Source of the DNA: JAEXNA01 sp041676625
Lineage (GTDB): Bacteria > Vulcanimicrobiota > Xenobia > Xenobiales > JADMJV01
Direction of reading: 5' to 3'
DNA: 64,000 nucleotides
Assembly (NCBI GenBank): GCA_041676625.1
Contig: JBAYRN010000006.1
Coordinates: forward strand, 26,724-90,723
Shown here: in pieces, positions 29,301 to 36,357 of the stretch
Position numbering within the stretch: position 1 is the first letter of the stretch
Layout: the number at the start of each line of letters is the position of its first letter
Notes under the pieces: generated by a model
What the model saw: only the letters and a program-made list of their open reading frames with translations
Databases searched by the model: none
Told to the model about the DNA's origin: nothing
Position numbers and translations under genes: made by a program

Positions 29301-29635
29301 TTCTTCAGCGTGGGTCCATACTCGAAAGGAAATCGAGTAACGGCCTCCTCCAGAAAGAAATCGAACGGATTGATGACGGTCATGTCGGCCACCAGGTCCA
29401 CCTGAAAGCACAGTTCACGGGCCTTCTTAGGGAAGACGAACCTGGCCACGTGGTTGCCGTACGGATCCTGCTGCCAGTTGAGGAAATGGTCTTTGGGCTT
29501 GACCGTCAGAGAGTAGGAGAGAATGGGGGTGCGGCAGTGGGGTGCCGGTCGTAGCCGGACCACGTGGGGCGTAAACTCCACCGGATGTCCGTAGCGGTAA
29601 GTGGTGCGATGAGACAGGGCGACGCGAATACTCAC
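26342..29635 (-). CDS. Large transglutaminase-like protein with DUF2126 C-terminal region
   Basis: 1097 residues. An N-terminal beta domain (RVALSHRTTYRYGHPVEFTP) and transglutaminase core with Cys in GKGSCRDSAWLAVQLLRNL, His in TDLHAWAEVFV and Asp in GMDPTSG occupy about the first 300 residues. The remaining 800 residues correspond to the DUF2126 region (LTMGGEPTFISMDD, SGTGGGNHLVLGG, LSYLFSGLFIGPTSQAPRIDEAR, RPYGVRPVRWGTRLHDEFML). GTG start, 15 bases after the metallopeptidase stop, and TTGA overlap with the next gene. Function unknown; always travels with ATP-grasp/alpha-E proteins. Confidence 0.88.
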   Translation of the reverse strand: MSIRVALSHRTTYRYGHPVEFTPHVVRLRPAPHCRTPILSYSLTVKPKDHFLNWQQDPYGNHVARFVFPKKARELCFQVDLVADMTVINPFDFFLEEAVTRFPFEYGPTLKKELAPYLQCDIVEPALARLIAEVRRGEIQTIDYLVEINRVLNQRVEYVIRMEPGVQTPTVTLESGKGSCRDSAWLAVQLLRNLGLAARFVSGYLIQLTADQKSPDGPVGPEADFTDLHAWAEVFVPGAGWIGMDPTSGLLAGEGHIPLAASASPGSAAPITGSFLWTPPSAGTSLDQHFDFHMEVKRVQEVPRVTLPYEDQEWESILKLGQGVDEVLAEQDVRLTMGGEPTFISMDDMDGPEWNVTALGEEKKRLSYQLLCRLQGCFAEGSLLHFGQGKHYPGESLPRWAMRCLWREDGIPVWQNQSLLADPTEPGHSTTSDGEKFLKTLAMRLGVSQDFIRPAFEDRYYYLWREGGLPVNVETSDSRVSWQEEAERLKRVFSQGLEELVGHLLPLEFDTTSGRWRSGPWPLRAPEVLLIPGDSPMGYRLPLDSLPWVEERDQRQFEQRDPMDLPPPLPSHMSTISHLLPVPEEFKKPKVGVSAPEFVRTALCVEVREGRIHVFLPPLGRGEDFLKLLATIEKTAADCGSPVVLEGYPPPFDSRLLSFSITPDPGVIEVNVQPSGSWNELVEITETLYQEAREVRLGTEKFMLDGRHSGTGGGNHLVLGGKTPPDSPFLRRPDLLAQMVVYWLNHPGLSYLFSGLFIGPTSQAPRIDEARHDSLYELEIALQQKLDKDPPLWIVDRLFRHLLTDMTGNTHRAEFCIDKLYSPEGPTGRLGLLELRAFEMPPHPRMSLVQQLLVRALVAHLWTRPYGVRPVRWGTRLHDEFMLGHFVWKDFLEVLDDLRRGGFDFQPAWFAPHFEFRFPRIGEIQKDGLILELRNAIEPWHVLGEESGGGGTVRFVDSSLERIQVKLRGMNPDRHVLLCNGRPVPLHPTGVAGEAVAGVRFRAWQPPSCLHPTIGTQVPLIFDLVDTWSERSLGGCTYGVSHPGGRNYEHFPVNSNEAQARRTARFSELKFTGGRIEVPKEATSAEFPLTLDLRRAP

Positions 29636-29650
29636 CGGCGCAGGTTCGTT

Positions 29651-30580
29651 TTAATACAAAGGGTTACCTACCACGACCCGATGAACGAACCTGAGCTTTT
29701 CGATCACCGCCGAGGTGAGGGTAAAGGGATAGAGATCCTGCAGCCCCAGGGAGCGGTTGATCTCGTTGAAGGCAACCGAAAGCTTGATCCACTGCTCCAC
29801 GCCCCGCTCAAATTCAAACCCCTTGCTCTCGGTGAGTCCGAACTGTTCCGAGGTCTCTAAAGCGTCGCGGAGGTGCAGATAGTGAGCAAACGTCTCCGCC
29901 CAGTCCTCCCAGGGATGAGAGGAGGCATAGACGCTGATAAACTCGTGGCCGTGAGCCCAATCCCCCGAATAGTATTGGTCGAGACTGGCCTGGTAGTCTT
30001 CGCGTTCGTCACCGAATAACTCGCGGAACTTCTCCAAGAGAATCGGATCGGGGGTGATCTGGTTTTCCCAGTAGTAGTGCCCGAACTCGTGGCGGAAGTG
30101 GCCAATCAGGGTACGAAACTTTTCGTTCAGCGACTGTTTGGTTTGCTCTCGAGTGACCGGGTCGGCCTCCCCCAGATTCACCGTGATCGTTCCGGCGCAG
30201 TGGCCGGTCACGGCCGCTTCATTTGGAGTGCTGGCCAGAAAGCGAAAACCCACCCGGGAAGTATCGATGCCCAGCCGCAGGCAGTTGTAGAAAAGTCGAC
30301 GTTTGCTCCGCTCTAAATGCTCCCATTTCTCTCGGTTACCGGGGACCGTGAGATCCGGAATCATCTGATTGGTAAGACAGGCCAGGCAGAACGGGCCGCC
30401 TCCATCCATGACCCAGTTACAGATCTGATACTCCCGCCTGTTGCCGCAGTCATTTCTCTCATCACGGAGTACAAACTTCGAACCTCCGGGCGAGTAGGCC
30501 ACACTCGAACCGCAAGCCAGGCAATCAAAGGTGTTGAAGAAGATCTCGCTGGAACAGGAGGGACAAGAGAATCGGAGCAC
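29651..30580 (-). CDS. Putative zinc-binding metallopeptidase with N-terminal zinc ribbon
   Basis: 309 residues. The N-terminus has two Cys pairs, CPSCSSEIF and CLACGSS, and a third pair-like CLACLTNQM, forming a zinc ribbon. The catalytic-type motif is RHEFGHYYW (HExxH) at about residue 165, followed by a conserved ELFGDEREDYQASLDQYY and a WEDWAETFAHYLH segment with a possible third ligand. This family (DUF2248-like) is often found beside the transglutaminase/ATP-grasp cluster. GTG start 4 bases after the mnmE stop. Confidence 0.85.
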   Translation of the reverse strand: MLRFSCPSCSSEIFFNTFDCLACGSSVAYSPGGSKFVLRDERNDCGNRREYQICNWVMDGGGPFCLACLTNQMIPDLTVPGNREKWEHLERSKRRLFYNCLRLGIDTSRVGFRFLASTPNEAAVTGHCAGTITVNLGEADPVTREQTKQSLNEKFRTLIGHFRHEFGHYYWENQITPDPILLEKFRELFGDEREDYQASLDQYYSGDWAHGHEFISVYASSHPWEDWAETFAHYLHLRDALETSEQFGLTESKGFEFERGVEQWIKLSVAFNEINRSLGLQDLYPFTLTSAVIEKLRFVHRVVVGNPLY

Positions 30581-30584
30581 AGAT

Positions 30585-31955
30585 CTACTTCCCCAGACAG
30601 AACTGGCCGAAGATTCGATCCAGCACCTCTTCGGTGATGTCCAAGCCCAGGATTTCTCCCAGGTGCTCGGCCGCCCGACGCAGGTCCAGGGCCAGAAACT
30701 CCACCCCCAGCCCTTCCTCCAGGGTGCGCTCCACCGCCTGCAGCGACTCCCGGCAGCGCACCAGACTCTCCCGGTGGCGCTGATTCACCGAAAAGCATTC
30801 TCCACTCAAACCGGCTAGTCGCGATTGCGCTTCGGCCAGCAGAGCCTGCACCACCTTTTCGGCTCCCTGGGGAGTCAGCAGTTCGCCCACCACAAGACAA
30901 GCTTTCGGATAGCGGGCCTGAACCTCTTGCAGTTCCACCCTGGCGGTCAAGTCGGCTTTATTGAGCAAGACCAGGTCGGGTTGTCCTCCGTGTTCGGGAA
31001 ACTGAGGATCGTGGGAGTCCACCACCATGACCAGAAAATCGGCGGTAGCCACCGCTTCCTGGGTCTTTTCCATCCCCATCCGTTCCACCAGGTCGTCCGT
31101 TTCATCGCGCAACCCGGCGGTATCGATCAGATTGAAGAGCACCCCGCCCAGGGAGCAATCCACCTCGATGCGATCCCGGGTGGTACCGGCGATGGGGGTG
31201 ACCAGAGCTCGCTCCTCGGACAGCATAGCGTTGAGCAGGGAGGACTTCCCGGCGTTGGGTGCCCCCACCAGCACCGTTTTGAGCCCCTTGATGGAGACCC
31301 GCCCCTGCTGGGCATCGCTCAATAAAGTCGTGATTTCTCCCTGGATCTCGGCCAGCAAACGGCGATGCTCGGTGTCCGGCAAATTGTCGATCTCGTCACC
31401 GAAGTCGATCTCGGCTTCCAGCAAACTAAGCCATCCCAGCACCGCGCTTCGCACCTGCCCCACCCGCTGAGAAAAGCGGCCGTCCAGATGCTGGGCAGCC
31501 AGTCGGGCCTGGCTTCGGGTGCGACTTTCAATGAGATCCAGAACCGACTCAGCCTGGGTCAGATCGAGCTTGCCGTTTAAAAACGCTCGCTCGGTAAACT
31601 CCCCGGGCCGGGCCAGCCGAGCACCCGCTTCGGTCAGGATCCGAACCACCAGTTCGCAGAGCAAGGGGCTTCCGTGAAGATGAAACTCTACGGTCTCTTC
31701 TCCCGTGTAAGTGGAAGGCTCGGCCAGGTAGACCGCCATGCACTTATCCACTGTTTCTCGGGTGGAGGGATCGATCAGCCGCCCATACCGCAAGAGGTGG
31801 CTCGGCCAATCCGTGAATTCCTCGCCCGAGGCTCGATGAAAGACGGATCTAGCCAGTCCTAGGGACCGGGGTCCGGACAAACGCACGATCGCCACCCCTC
31901 CGATCCCCGGGGGAGTGGCGACGGCCACGATCGTAGAGGTAGGATCCGGGGTCAA
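30585..31955 (-). CDS. mnmE: tRNA modification GTPase MnmE
   Basis: 456 residues. N-terminal formyl-THF-binding domain (IVAVATPPGIGGVAIVRLSG), helical domain, inserted G domain with P-loop VGAPNAGKSSLLN, G3 DTAGLRD and G4 LLNKADL, and the C-terminal FCLGK with the catalytic Cys of the C(I/L)GK motif. It works with MnmG on U34 of tRNAs. I take the TTG at 31955, 4 bases after the jag stop, which gives a normal short N-terminus. Its place next to jag and yidC is the classical origin-proximal order. Confidence 0.95.
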   Translation of the reverse strand: MTPDPTSTIVAVATPPGIGGVAIVRLSGPRSLGLARSVFHRASGEEFTDWPSHLLRYGRLIDPSTRETVDKCMAVYLAEPSTYTGEETVEFHLHGSPLLCELVVRILTEAGARLARPGEFTERAFLNGKLDLTQAESVLDLIESRTRSQARLAAQHLDGRFSQRVGQVRSAVLGWLSLLEAEIDFGDEIDNLPDTEHRRLLAEIQGEITTLLSDAQQGRVSIKGLKTVLVGAPNAGKSSLLNAMLSEERALVTPIAGTTRDRIEVDCSLGGVLFNLIDTAGLRDETDDLVERMGMEKTQEAVATADFLVMVVDSHDPQFPEHGGQPDLVLLNKADLTARVELQEVQARYPKACLVVGELLTPQGAEKVVQALLAEAQSRLAGLSGECFSVNQRHRESLVRCRESLQAVERTLEEGLGVEFLALDLRRAAEHLGEILGLDITEEVLDRIFGQFCLGK

Positions 31956-31959
31956 ATCC

Positions 31960-32544
31960 TTAGTCGTCGTCGTCGTCTTCTCCGTCGGCTGGAGCGATCA
32001 CCACGCAACGATCGGGATCTTTACCCTCGGAGTAGGTGACCACGTCGTCCCAATCGGCCAGAGCCAGGTGAATCACCCGGCGCTCGGCTGCCGGCATGGC
32101 TGCCAGGACCTTCTCGCGACCGTCGCGGGCTACTTTGGCGGCATCTCGCTTGGCTTGATCGATGAGTTGCTTCTCCCGGCGATCCCGGTAGCTTTCCACA
32201 TCGATCACCACCCGGTAATCCACCAGTTTTTTACGAGCGTTGATCACTCCGATCAAAAACTGCAGGGCGTTCAGCGTGCTTCCCCGTCGGCCGATCAGGA
32301 CTCCCATATCGGGTCCCTCGATGTGATAGCGCACGTGATCCTTGCGCTCTTCATATTCAATATCGGCTTCTAAACCGAAGTGCTCGGTGATGTCGAAGAG
32401 AAGCTCTGCGATGGGGTCCCAATCCTCATCGCCACCTTCCTCTTCCTCCTCACCATCCTCGTCTTCATCTTCTTCGTCGAACTCTTCTTCGTCGTCTACA
32501 TCATCCTCGTAGTCGTCGTCGTCGATATCGTTGTCTTCACTCAT
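31960..32544 (-). CDS. jag: RNA-binding protein Jag/KhpB (KH-R3H) with acidic N-terminus
   Basis: 194 residues from the ATG at 32544. The KH domain has the GxxG loop in GVLIGRRGSTLNALQFL and the R3H domain has ERRVIHLALADW. In place of a Jag-N domain the first about 45 residues are almost all Asp and Glu, and the C-terminus ends in five Asp. The coding DNA there is a low-complexity repeat. The KH-R3H pair binds RNA and works with the YidC/envelope pathway in other bacteria. Confidence 0.9.
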   Translation of the reverse strand: MSEDNDIDDDDYEDDVDDEEEFDEEDEDEDGEEEEEGGDEDWDPIAELLFDITEHFGLEADIEYEERKDHVRYHIEGPDMGVLIGRRGSTLNALQFLIGVINARKKLVDYRVVIDVESYRDRREKQLIDQAKRDAAKVARDGREKVLAAMPAAERRVIHLALADWDDVVTYSEGKDPDRCVVIAPADGEDDDDD

Positions 32545-32578
32545 GAGAGAGTCACGTTTCCTTTCGGCGGTTTCAAAC

Positions 32579-33337
32579 TTATTTTTCACTGGCACTTGCA
32601 TCGGCTTTATCCGAAGCTTTATCCACGGCGATATCGGCAGCCTTGTCAGGACCCTTGTCGGATTTATCGTCCGTTGCGCTGCCGACGGCGGTGGTCCGGT
32701 GGATCAATCCCTGTTGGATGATATTCAGGAAGTTGAACACCACCCAGTAGACGATCAACGCGCAGGGCCAGGAATAGACCCACATCAGACCGGTGAAAAA
32801 GATGCTCATGAAGAGCCCGATCTGTTTCTGGTTGCCCTGGCCGGTGGAGGGTGTGAGCTGCTGCTGAATCACCATGGTCACCCCGTACAGCAGGATCAAA
32901 AGGGCGTCGCGATCAGCCAGACTGGAGGCCACGTAGTGGGAGTAGTTGACCTGGATAGGCCCCGGGCGGATCCACAGAAAGTAGGCGTTGGAAAAAAGCT
33001 CGGGGGAGCCGATGATGGCTCGCCAGATGGAAAAGAGGATCGGCATCTGCACAATGATTGGCAAGCAACTGCTCAGCGGATTGATACCCTTTTCCATATA
33101 GAACTCGGTCATGGCCTTGTTCATCGCCTGGGTGTCACCCTTGTGTTTGGCCTGGATCTTGTCTAACTCCGGCTTGGCGTCTTGCATGACCTTCATGGAC
33201 TTATACTGCATGCTGGTCAGGGGCCACAGAGCTATCTTGATGATCCCGGCAAACAGTACTAAAGACATGCCAAAATTACCGGTGAGCGAGTTCAGGCTCT
33301 CCAGTACGGCGATAAATATGTCTGCGATCCATTGCAT
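32579..33337 (-). CDS. yidC: Membrane protein insertase YidC (short form)
   Basis: 252 residues. The five-helix insertase core is present: TM1 VLFAGIIKIALWPLTSMQ with a basic residue in the groove position, the coiled loop QDAKPELDKIQAKHKGDTQA, and later helices with GINPLSSCLPIIVQMPILFS and VYSWPCALIVYWVVFNFLN. There is no large periplasmic P1 domain and no lipoprotein signal, so it resembles Gram-positive/Oxa1 types in size. The C-terminal tail is charged (DKSDKGPDKAADIAVDKASD). Confidence 0.93.
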   Translation of the reverse strand: MQWIADIFIAVLESLNSLTGNFGMSLVLFAGIIKIALWPLTSMQYKSMKVMQDAKPELDKIQAKHKGDTQAMNKAMTEFYMEKGINPLSSCLPIIVQMPILFSIWRAIIGSPELFSNAYFLWIRPGPIQVNYSHYVASSLADRDALLILLYGVTMVIQQQLTPSTGQGNQKQIGLFMSIFFTGLMWVYSWPCALIVYWVVFNFLNIIQQGLIHRTTAVGSATDDKSDKGPDKAADIAVDKASDKADASASEK

Positions 33338-33357
33338 CTGGTTATTGATGTCGGTGC

Positions 33358-33672
33358 CTAGGGCACCGGGTCTTCTCCGCCTTCGCTAAAAGGGTTGCAG
33401 CGACAGATTCTCCAGGCTCCCATGGCCGTCCCCTTCAAGAAACCGTACTTCACGATCGCCTGCCGGGTGTACTCCGAACAGGTCGGGCGAAACCGACAAC
33501 TCGGAGGCAAGTATTTCCTGCTGATGACCTGGTAGCCACCGATCAGCTTGAGAGCGAGCTTTCCGGCAAAGCTAGAATGTTCAGCTTTTTCAGAAGTTTT
33601 CGAGTCAATCTCTTCAGCTCCTGAAAGCTCAGCTCTTTGCTCGTATCCTTGGCTACTATCACTATCTCCCAT
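33358..33672 (-). CDS. yidD: Membrane protein insertion efficiency factor YidD
   Basis: The conserved YidD domain is in the C-terminal two thirds: KLIGGYQVISRKYLPPSCRF, RPTCSEYTRQAIVKYG and RCNPFSEGGEDPVP. The only ATG in frame is at 33672, which adds about 40 residues not found in typical YidD and makes the gene overlap rnpA by 130 bases in another frame. A shorter start near 33550-33570 with a non-standard codon (CTG or ATT) is the alternative. Translation is probably coupled to rnpA. Confidence 0.85.
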   Translation of the reverse strand: MGDSDSSQGYEQRAELSGAEEIDSKTSEKAEHSSFAGKLALKLIGGYQVISRKYLPPSCRFRPTCSEYTRQAIVKYGFLKGTAMGAWRICRCNPFSEGGEDPVP

Positions 33673-33893
33673 CGGGGTCTCAAACTCTGCTCGGATTCTC
33701 GAATGATCTCTTTAAGGCGCCTTCGCAATTTGTTGCGGATGACCGCATTGCCTGTTTTTCTAGAAATACAAAAACCAACTCGGACGTTTCTAGCGCGCCC
33801 TCTGCGCGCTAGAACGACCAAGTCGCGATGTCCGGCTGACTTCCCCTGCTTGAAGACCCGTTCAAAATCACGATTGCTTTTCAGGGTCTTCAT
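33543..33893 (-). CDS. rnpA: Ribonuclease P protein component
   Basis: 116 residues, basic. It has the N-terminal LKSNRDFERVFKQGKSAGHR, RVGFCISRKTGNAVIRNKLRRRLKEI with the RNR signature region, and WEIVIVAKDTSKELSF. Assists the catalytic RNA in 5' maturation of tRNA precursors. Lies 13 bases after the rpmH stop. Confidence 0.95.
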   Translation of the reverse strand: MKTLKSNRDFERVFKQGKSAGHRDLVVLARRGRARNVRVGFCISRKTGNAVIRNKLRRRLKEIIRESEQSLRPRWEIVIVAKDTSKELSFQELKRLTRKLLKKLNILALPESSLSS

Positions 33894-33906
33894 AGCTGAG
33901 TCAAAT

Positions 33907-34041
33907 CTAATAAGTCAGTTTGGCCCGTTTTCTCTTGCGACGACGAGCCAGCACATTGCGACCGCCCGGCGTAGCCATTCTTTTGCGAAATCCGTGTTCT
34001 TTCTTTCGCTGACGAACCTTAGGTTGGTATGTCCTCTTCAC
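33907..34041 (-). CDS. rpmH: 50S ribosomal protein L34
   Basis: 44 residues beginning VKRTYQPKVRQRKKEHGFRK and ending RRRKRKRAKLTY, the full length of L34. The GTG at 34041 is the start, supported by GGAGG about 8 bases upstream; the frame runs open to 34113 with no L34 similarity. First gene of the rpmH-rnpA-yidD-yidC-jag-mnmE run reading away from the origin. Confidence 0.96.
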   Translation of the reverse strand: MKRTYQPKVRQRKKEHGFRKRMATPGGRNVLARRRKRKRAKLTY

Positions 34042-34649
34042 TGGTATCCTCCGTTTGACCACTCCGAGGTGGTCGGACCTGAAGGCTTTCCTTTCCCGAA
34101 TCTGCCGAGGCATAAGAAAGCCGAGGATGAATATAGAAACCTTGGAGCCATCATGTCAAGCTTGCCAAACTTATTCTTCTTATTCACAAAGTTTTCCACA
34201 TAGGATAAACGGCTTAACCAGGCGATCCCTTACCGATAGAGACAAAAATTTGAGAGAAAAAAAAATTCCTAAATAAAATTTGAATCCCTCAACCCCGGTG
34301 TCATGCCTCTTTGCCCGAGTTTTCCACAAATCTGTGGAAAGATGGGATATTCTTTCGGTCGTTGTTCGGTAGGATTCACTGCTACGGCGGCCAACCCAAA
34401 TGGCACAAGGCCCCCCGACATACTTGGGTTTCTGCACGAACGGTCAATCCATTGGGGATGTTTGAGAGGGGTTTAGGGCCAACATCATCGTTTGATAAAA
34501 CGGTGGTGCTACAAATAAACATCAGCCGAGAGTACCTCGTGTCTGTCGAAACGGTTCCTGCCTGGATAGAAACCGTGTTGAGAGACACGATGTAGGGGTT
34601 CCTGGCTTTTGTTTTGCTGTCCTAAAAAAAATAGAGGACTCAAAAACAT
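34042..34649. other. oriC-type intergenic region between rpmH and dnaA
   Basis: 608 bases without a convincing gene at the point where coding strands diverge. DnaA boxes: TTATTCACA (34180-34188), TTTTCCACA (34192-34200), TTTTCCACA (34320-34328) and an inverted TGTGGAAAG (34333-34341). Between the two pairs is an AT-rich stretch at about 34240-34282 with runs of A. The right half (34345-34649) is less AT-rich and shows an ACGGTT/AACCGT inverted repeat at 34551-34576 but no clear dnaA promoter. Position between rpmH and dnaA is classic for oriC. Confidence 0.8.
34130..34159 (-). promoter_or_regulatory. Sigma-70 type promoter of the rpmH operon
   Basis: On the minus strand TTGACA (34154-34159), 18-base spacer, TATATT (34130-34135). 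The predicted start near 34122 gives an 80-base leader that contains a GACCAC/GTGGTC hairpin (34057-34074) and the rpmH Shine-Dalgarno. Confidence 0.7.
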
Positions 34650-36020
34650 ATGGATACAAGCCATGAGATGGCCCCGATGGTGGGTCACCGTTGGGATGAT
34701 TGTCTGGACGCTCTGTGGGAGCATCTGGAAACTCCCATCAAGTCAGCAATAGATAATTCTATCCCACTCGAAGCCAAGGGCTCGCGATTGGTTATAGGTG
34801 TCCATGGAAAGTGGTCTCGCGACTTTCTAAATCGGCCCACCTGCCGTAGAAGGATCCTGAGTCTCTTACCATACGAAAATAAAGCGTTGGATCTTGAGTT
34901 TGTCGCGCTGGACGGGCCCCCGCCGATACTCAAGCGCTCTAACGGTAAGGCCAGTAAAATAGTGACAGATAGACCCCAGGGCGGAAAGCGATCGTCTCCC
35001 CTCAACCCGCGTTACACCTTCAAGACGTTTGTTCGGGGTGCCAGCAACAACCTGGCCTCGGCGGCCGCCATTGCGGTGGCCGAGCAACCGGCTAAAGCCT
35101 ACAACCCTCTTTTCATCTACGGCGGCGTCGGACTGGGCAAGACTCATCTCATGCACGCCATCGGCAACACCATCCAGGAGAAAAACCCTGATATCAAGAT
35201 CGCCTATATGAGCGCCGAGCGATTCACCAACGAAATGATCGACTCGATCTCCGACGCCAAGATGAACAAATTTCGCCGCAGTTATCGCACCGTTGACGTG
35301 TTGTTGGTAGACGACATTCAGTTCCTGGCCAACAAAGAACGGACCCAGGAAGAGTTCTTCCACACTTTCAATGAACTGCACGGAGCCAACAAACAGATCG
35401 TGATCTCGAGCGACCGCACTCCCCGGCAGATCCCAACCTTGGAGGATCGCCTGCGCTCTCGTTTCGAATGGGGAATGATCGCCGACATCCAGCCCCCGGA
35501 CTTTGAAACCCGGGTAGCTATTCTTAGAAAGAAAGCTGATCAGTGCGCTTGCAAGCTACCCAACGACGTCTCTCACCTGCTGGCTGAGCGGGTTCCTTCA
35601 AATATTCGAGAGCTGGAGGGTGCGCTGACCAGACTGGTGGCCTTTTCTTCCCTTCAACAGAAGCCCATCACGGTAGAACTGGCCACAGAGGCTCTGAAAG
35701 GTATCCTACCGGATCCTGCCAACCGCAACATCACCATCCGAGATATTCAGAAGACGGTCTGCGAATACTTCAGCATCAGCCACAACGAGCTGGTTGGCAA
35801 ACGTCGCGATCAGAAAGTCGTGAAACCTCGACAGGTGGCTATGTACCTCTGTAAAGAGCTAACAGGCGCCTCCTACCCCGAGATAGGCAGCGAGTTCGGA
35901 GGGCGAGACCACACCACGGTGATGCACTCCTGCCGCAAGATAGACTCCAACATCGAGGACCCCTACTTCCGAACCAGCCTGGACAATATCAAGAACATGC
36001 TGGGCGGAATGGCCCGATGA
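34650..36020 (+). CDS. dnaA: Chromosomal replication initiator DnaA
   Basis: 456 residues. Domain I at the N-terminus is followed by a short linker, the AAA+ domain starting NPRYTFKTFVRGASNNLA with Walker A GGVGLGKTHLMHAI, Walker B LLVDDIQFL and sensor-1 region VISSDRTPRQI, and domain IV with the DnaA signature GASYPEIGSEFGGRDHTTV and basic helix KPRQVAMYLC. ATG at 34650 has only a distant GAGG upstream. A strong intrinsic terminator follows. Confidence 0.98.
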   Translation: MDTSHEMAPMVGHRWDDCLDALWEHLETPIKSAIDNSIPLEAKGSRLVIGVHGKWSRDFLNRPTCRRRILSLLPYENKALDLEFVALDGPPPILKRSNGKASKIVTDRPQGGKRSSPLNPRYTFKTFVRGASNNLASAAAIAVAEQPAKAYNPLFIYGGVGLGKTHLMHAIGNTIQEKNPDIKIAYMSAERFTNEMIDSISDAKMNKFRRSYRTVDVLLVDDIQFLANKERTQEEFFHTFNELHGANKQIVISSDRTPRQIPTLEDRLRSRFEWGMIADIQPPDFETRVAILRKKADQCACKLPNDVSHLLAERVPSNIRELEGALTRLVAFSSLQQKPITVELATEALKGILPDPANRNITIRDIQKTVCEYFSISHNELVGKRRDQKVVKPRQVAMYLCKELTGASYPEIGSEFGGRDHTTVMHSCRKIDSNIEDPYFRTSLDNIKNMLGGMAR

Positions 36021-36039
36021 GCGGTCTTCACAGCCGCAG

Positions 36040-36075
36040 AAAAAAGCCAGGACCCGAGCCTGGCTTTTTTCTTTT
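36040..36075 (+). terminator. Rho-independent terminator after dnaA
   Basis: Stem AAAAAAGCCAGG / CCTGGCTTTTTT with a 7-base loop (36052-36058), followed by more T. Perfect 12-pair stem, 20 bases after the dnaA stop. Confidence 0.92.
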
Positions 36076-36357
36076 CCGGAGTTTGGCCGCATTCACTAAA
36101 GGACATGGATTCAGCTCTTTCATGGCTTTTAGTCTCCTGGGGAAAAAGCTTCGAGTTGGTGTGGACAAGAGTTCCAGTTGTCCCCATGGGGATAACTTTC
36201 AGGGACACATGGGAAAGTCCGGAAGATCCGTACCAGGCTTTTCCCCATGGAAAACGCTACAAGAACCGCACCAGAAAAGGACATGTCTTGTTTTCCCCAG
36301 TATCCCCACCCCCTATTATTATGACTATGATCATGAATATAAAAAGTAAAGGAAGTC
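36076..36357. other. dnaA-dnaN intergenic region with a DnaA-box-like cluster
   Basis: Gene-free spacer. It holds TTGTCCACA in inverted orientation (36160-36168) and several copies of a related 9-mer TTTTCCCCA: 36138-36146 (inverted), 36241-36249, 36293-36301, plus TTATCCCCA inverted at 36187-36195 and GTATCCCCA at 36302-36310. An AT-rich tract (36311-36350) follows, then AAAGGA before dnaN. This looks like the second half of a bipartite origin as in Bacillus (inference). Confidence 0.6.

Noticed and set aside
34180..34595. Two frames of 85 and 94 codons in the rpmH-dnaA gap
   Set aside because: They overlap the DnaA boxes, have no ribosome-binding site and no family-like pattern; the region is better read as oriC.
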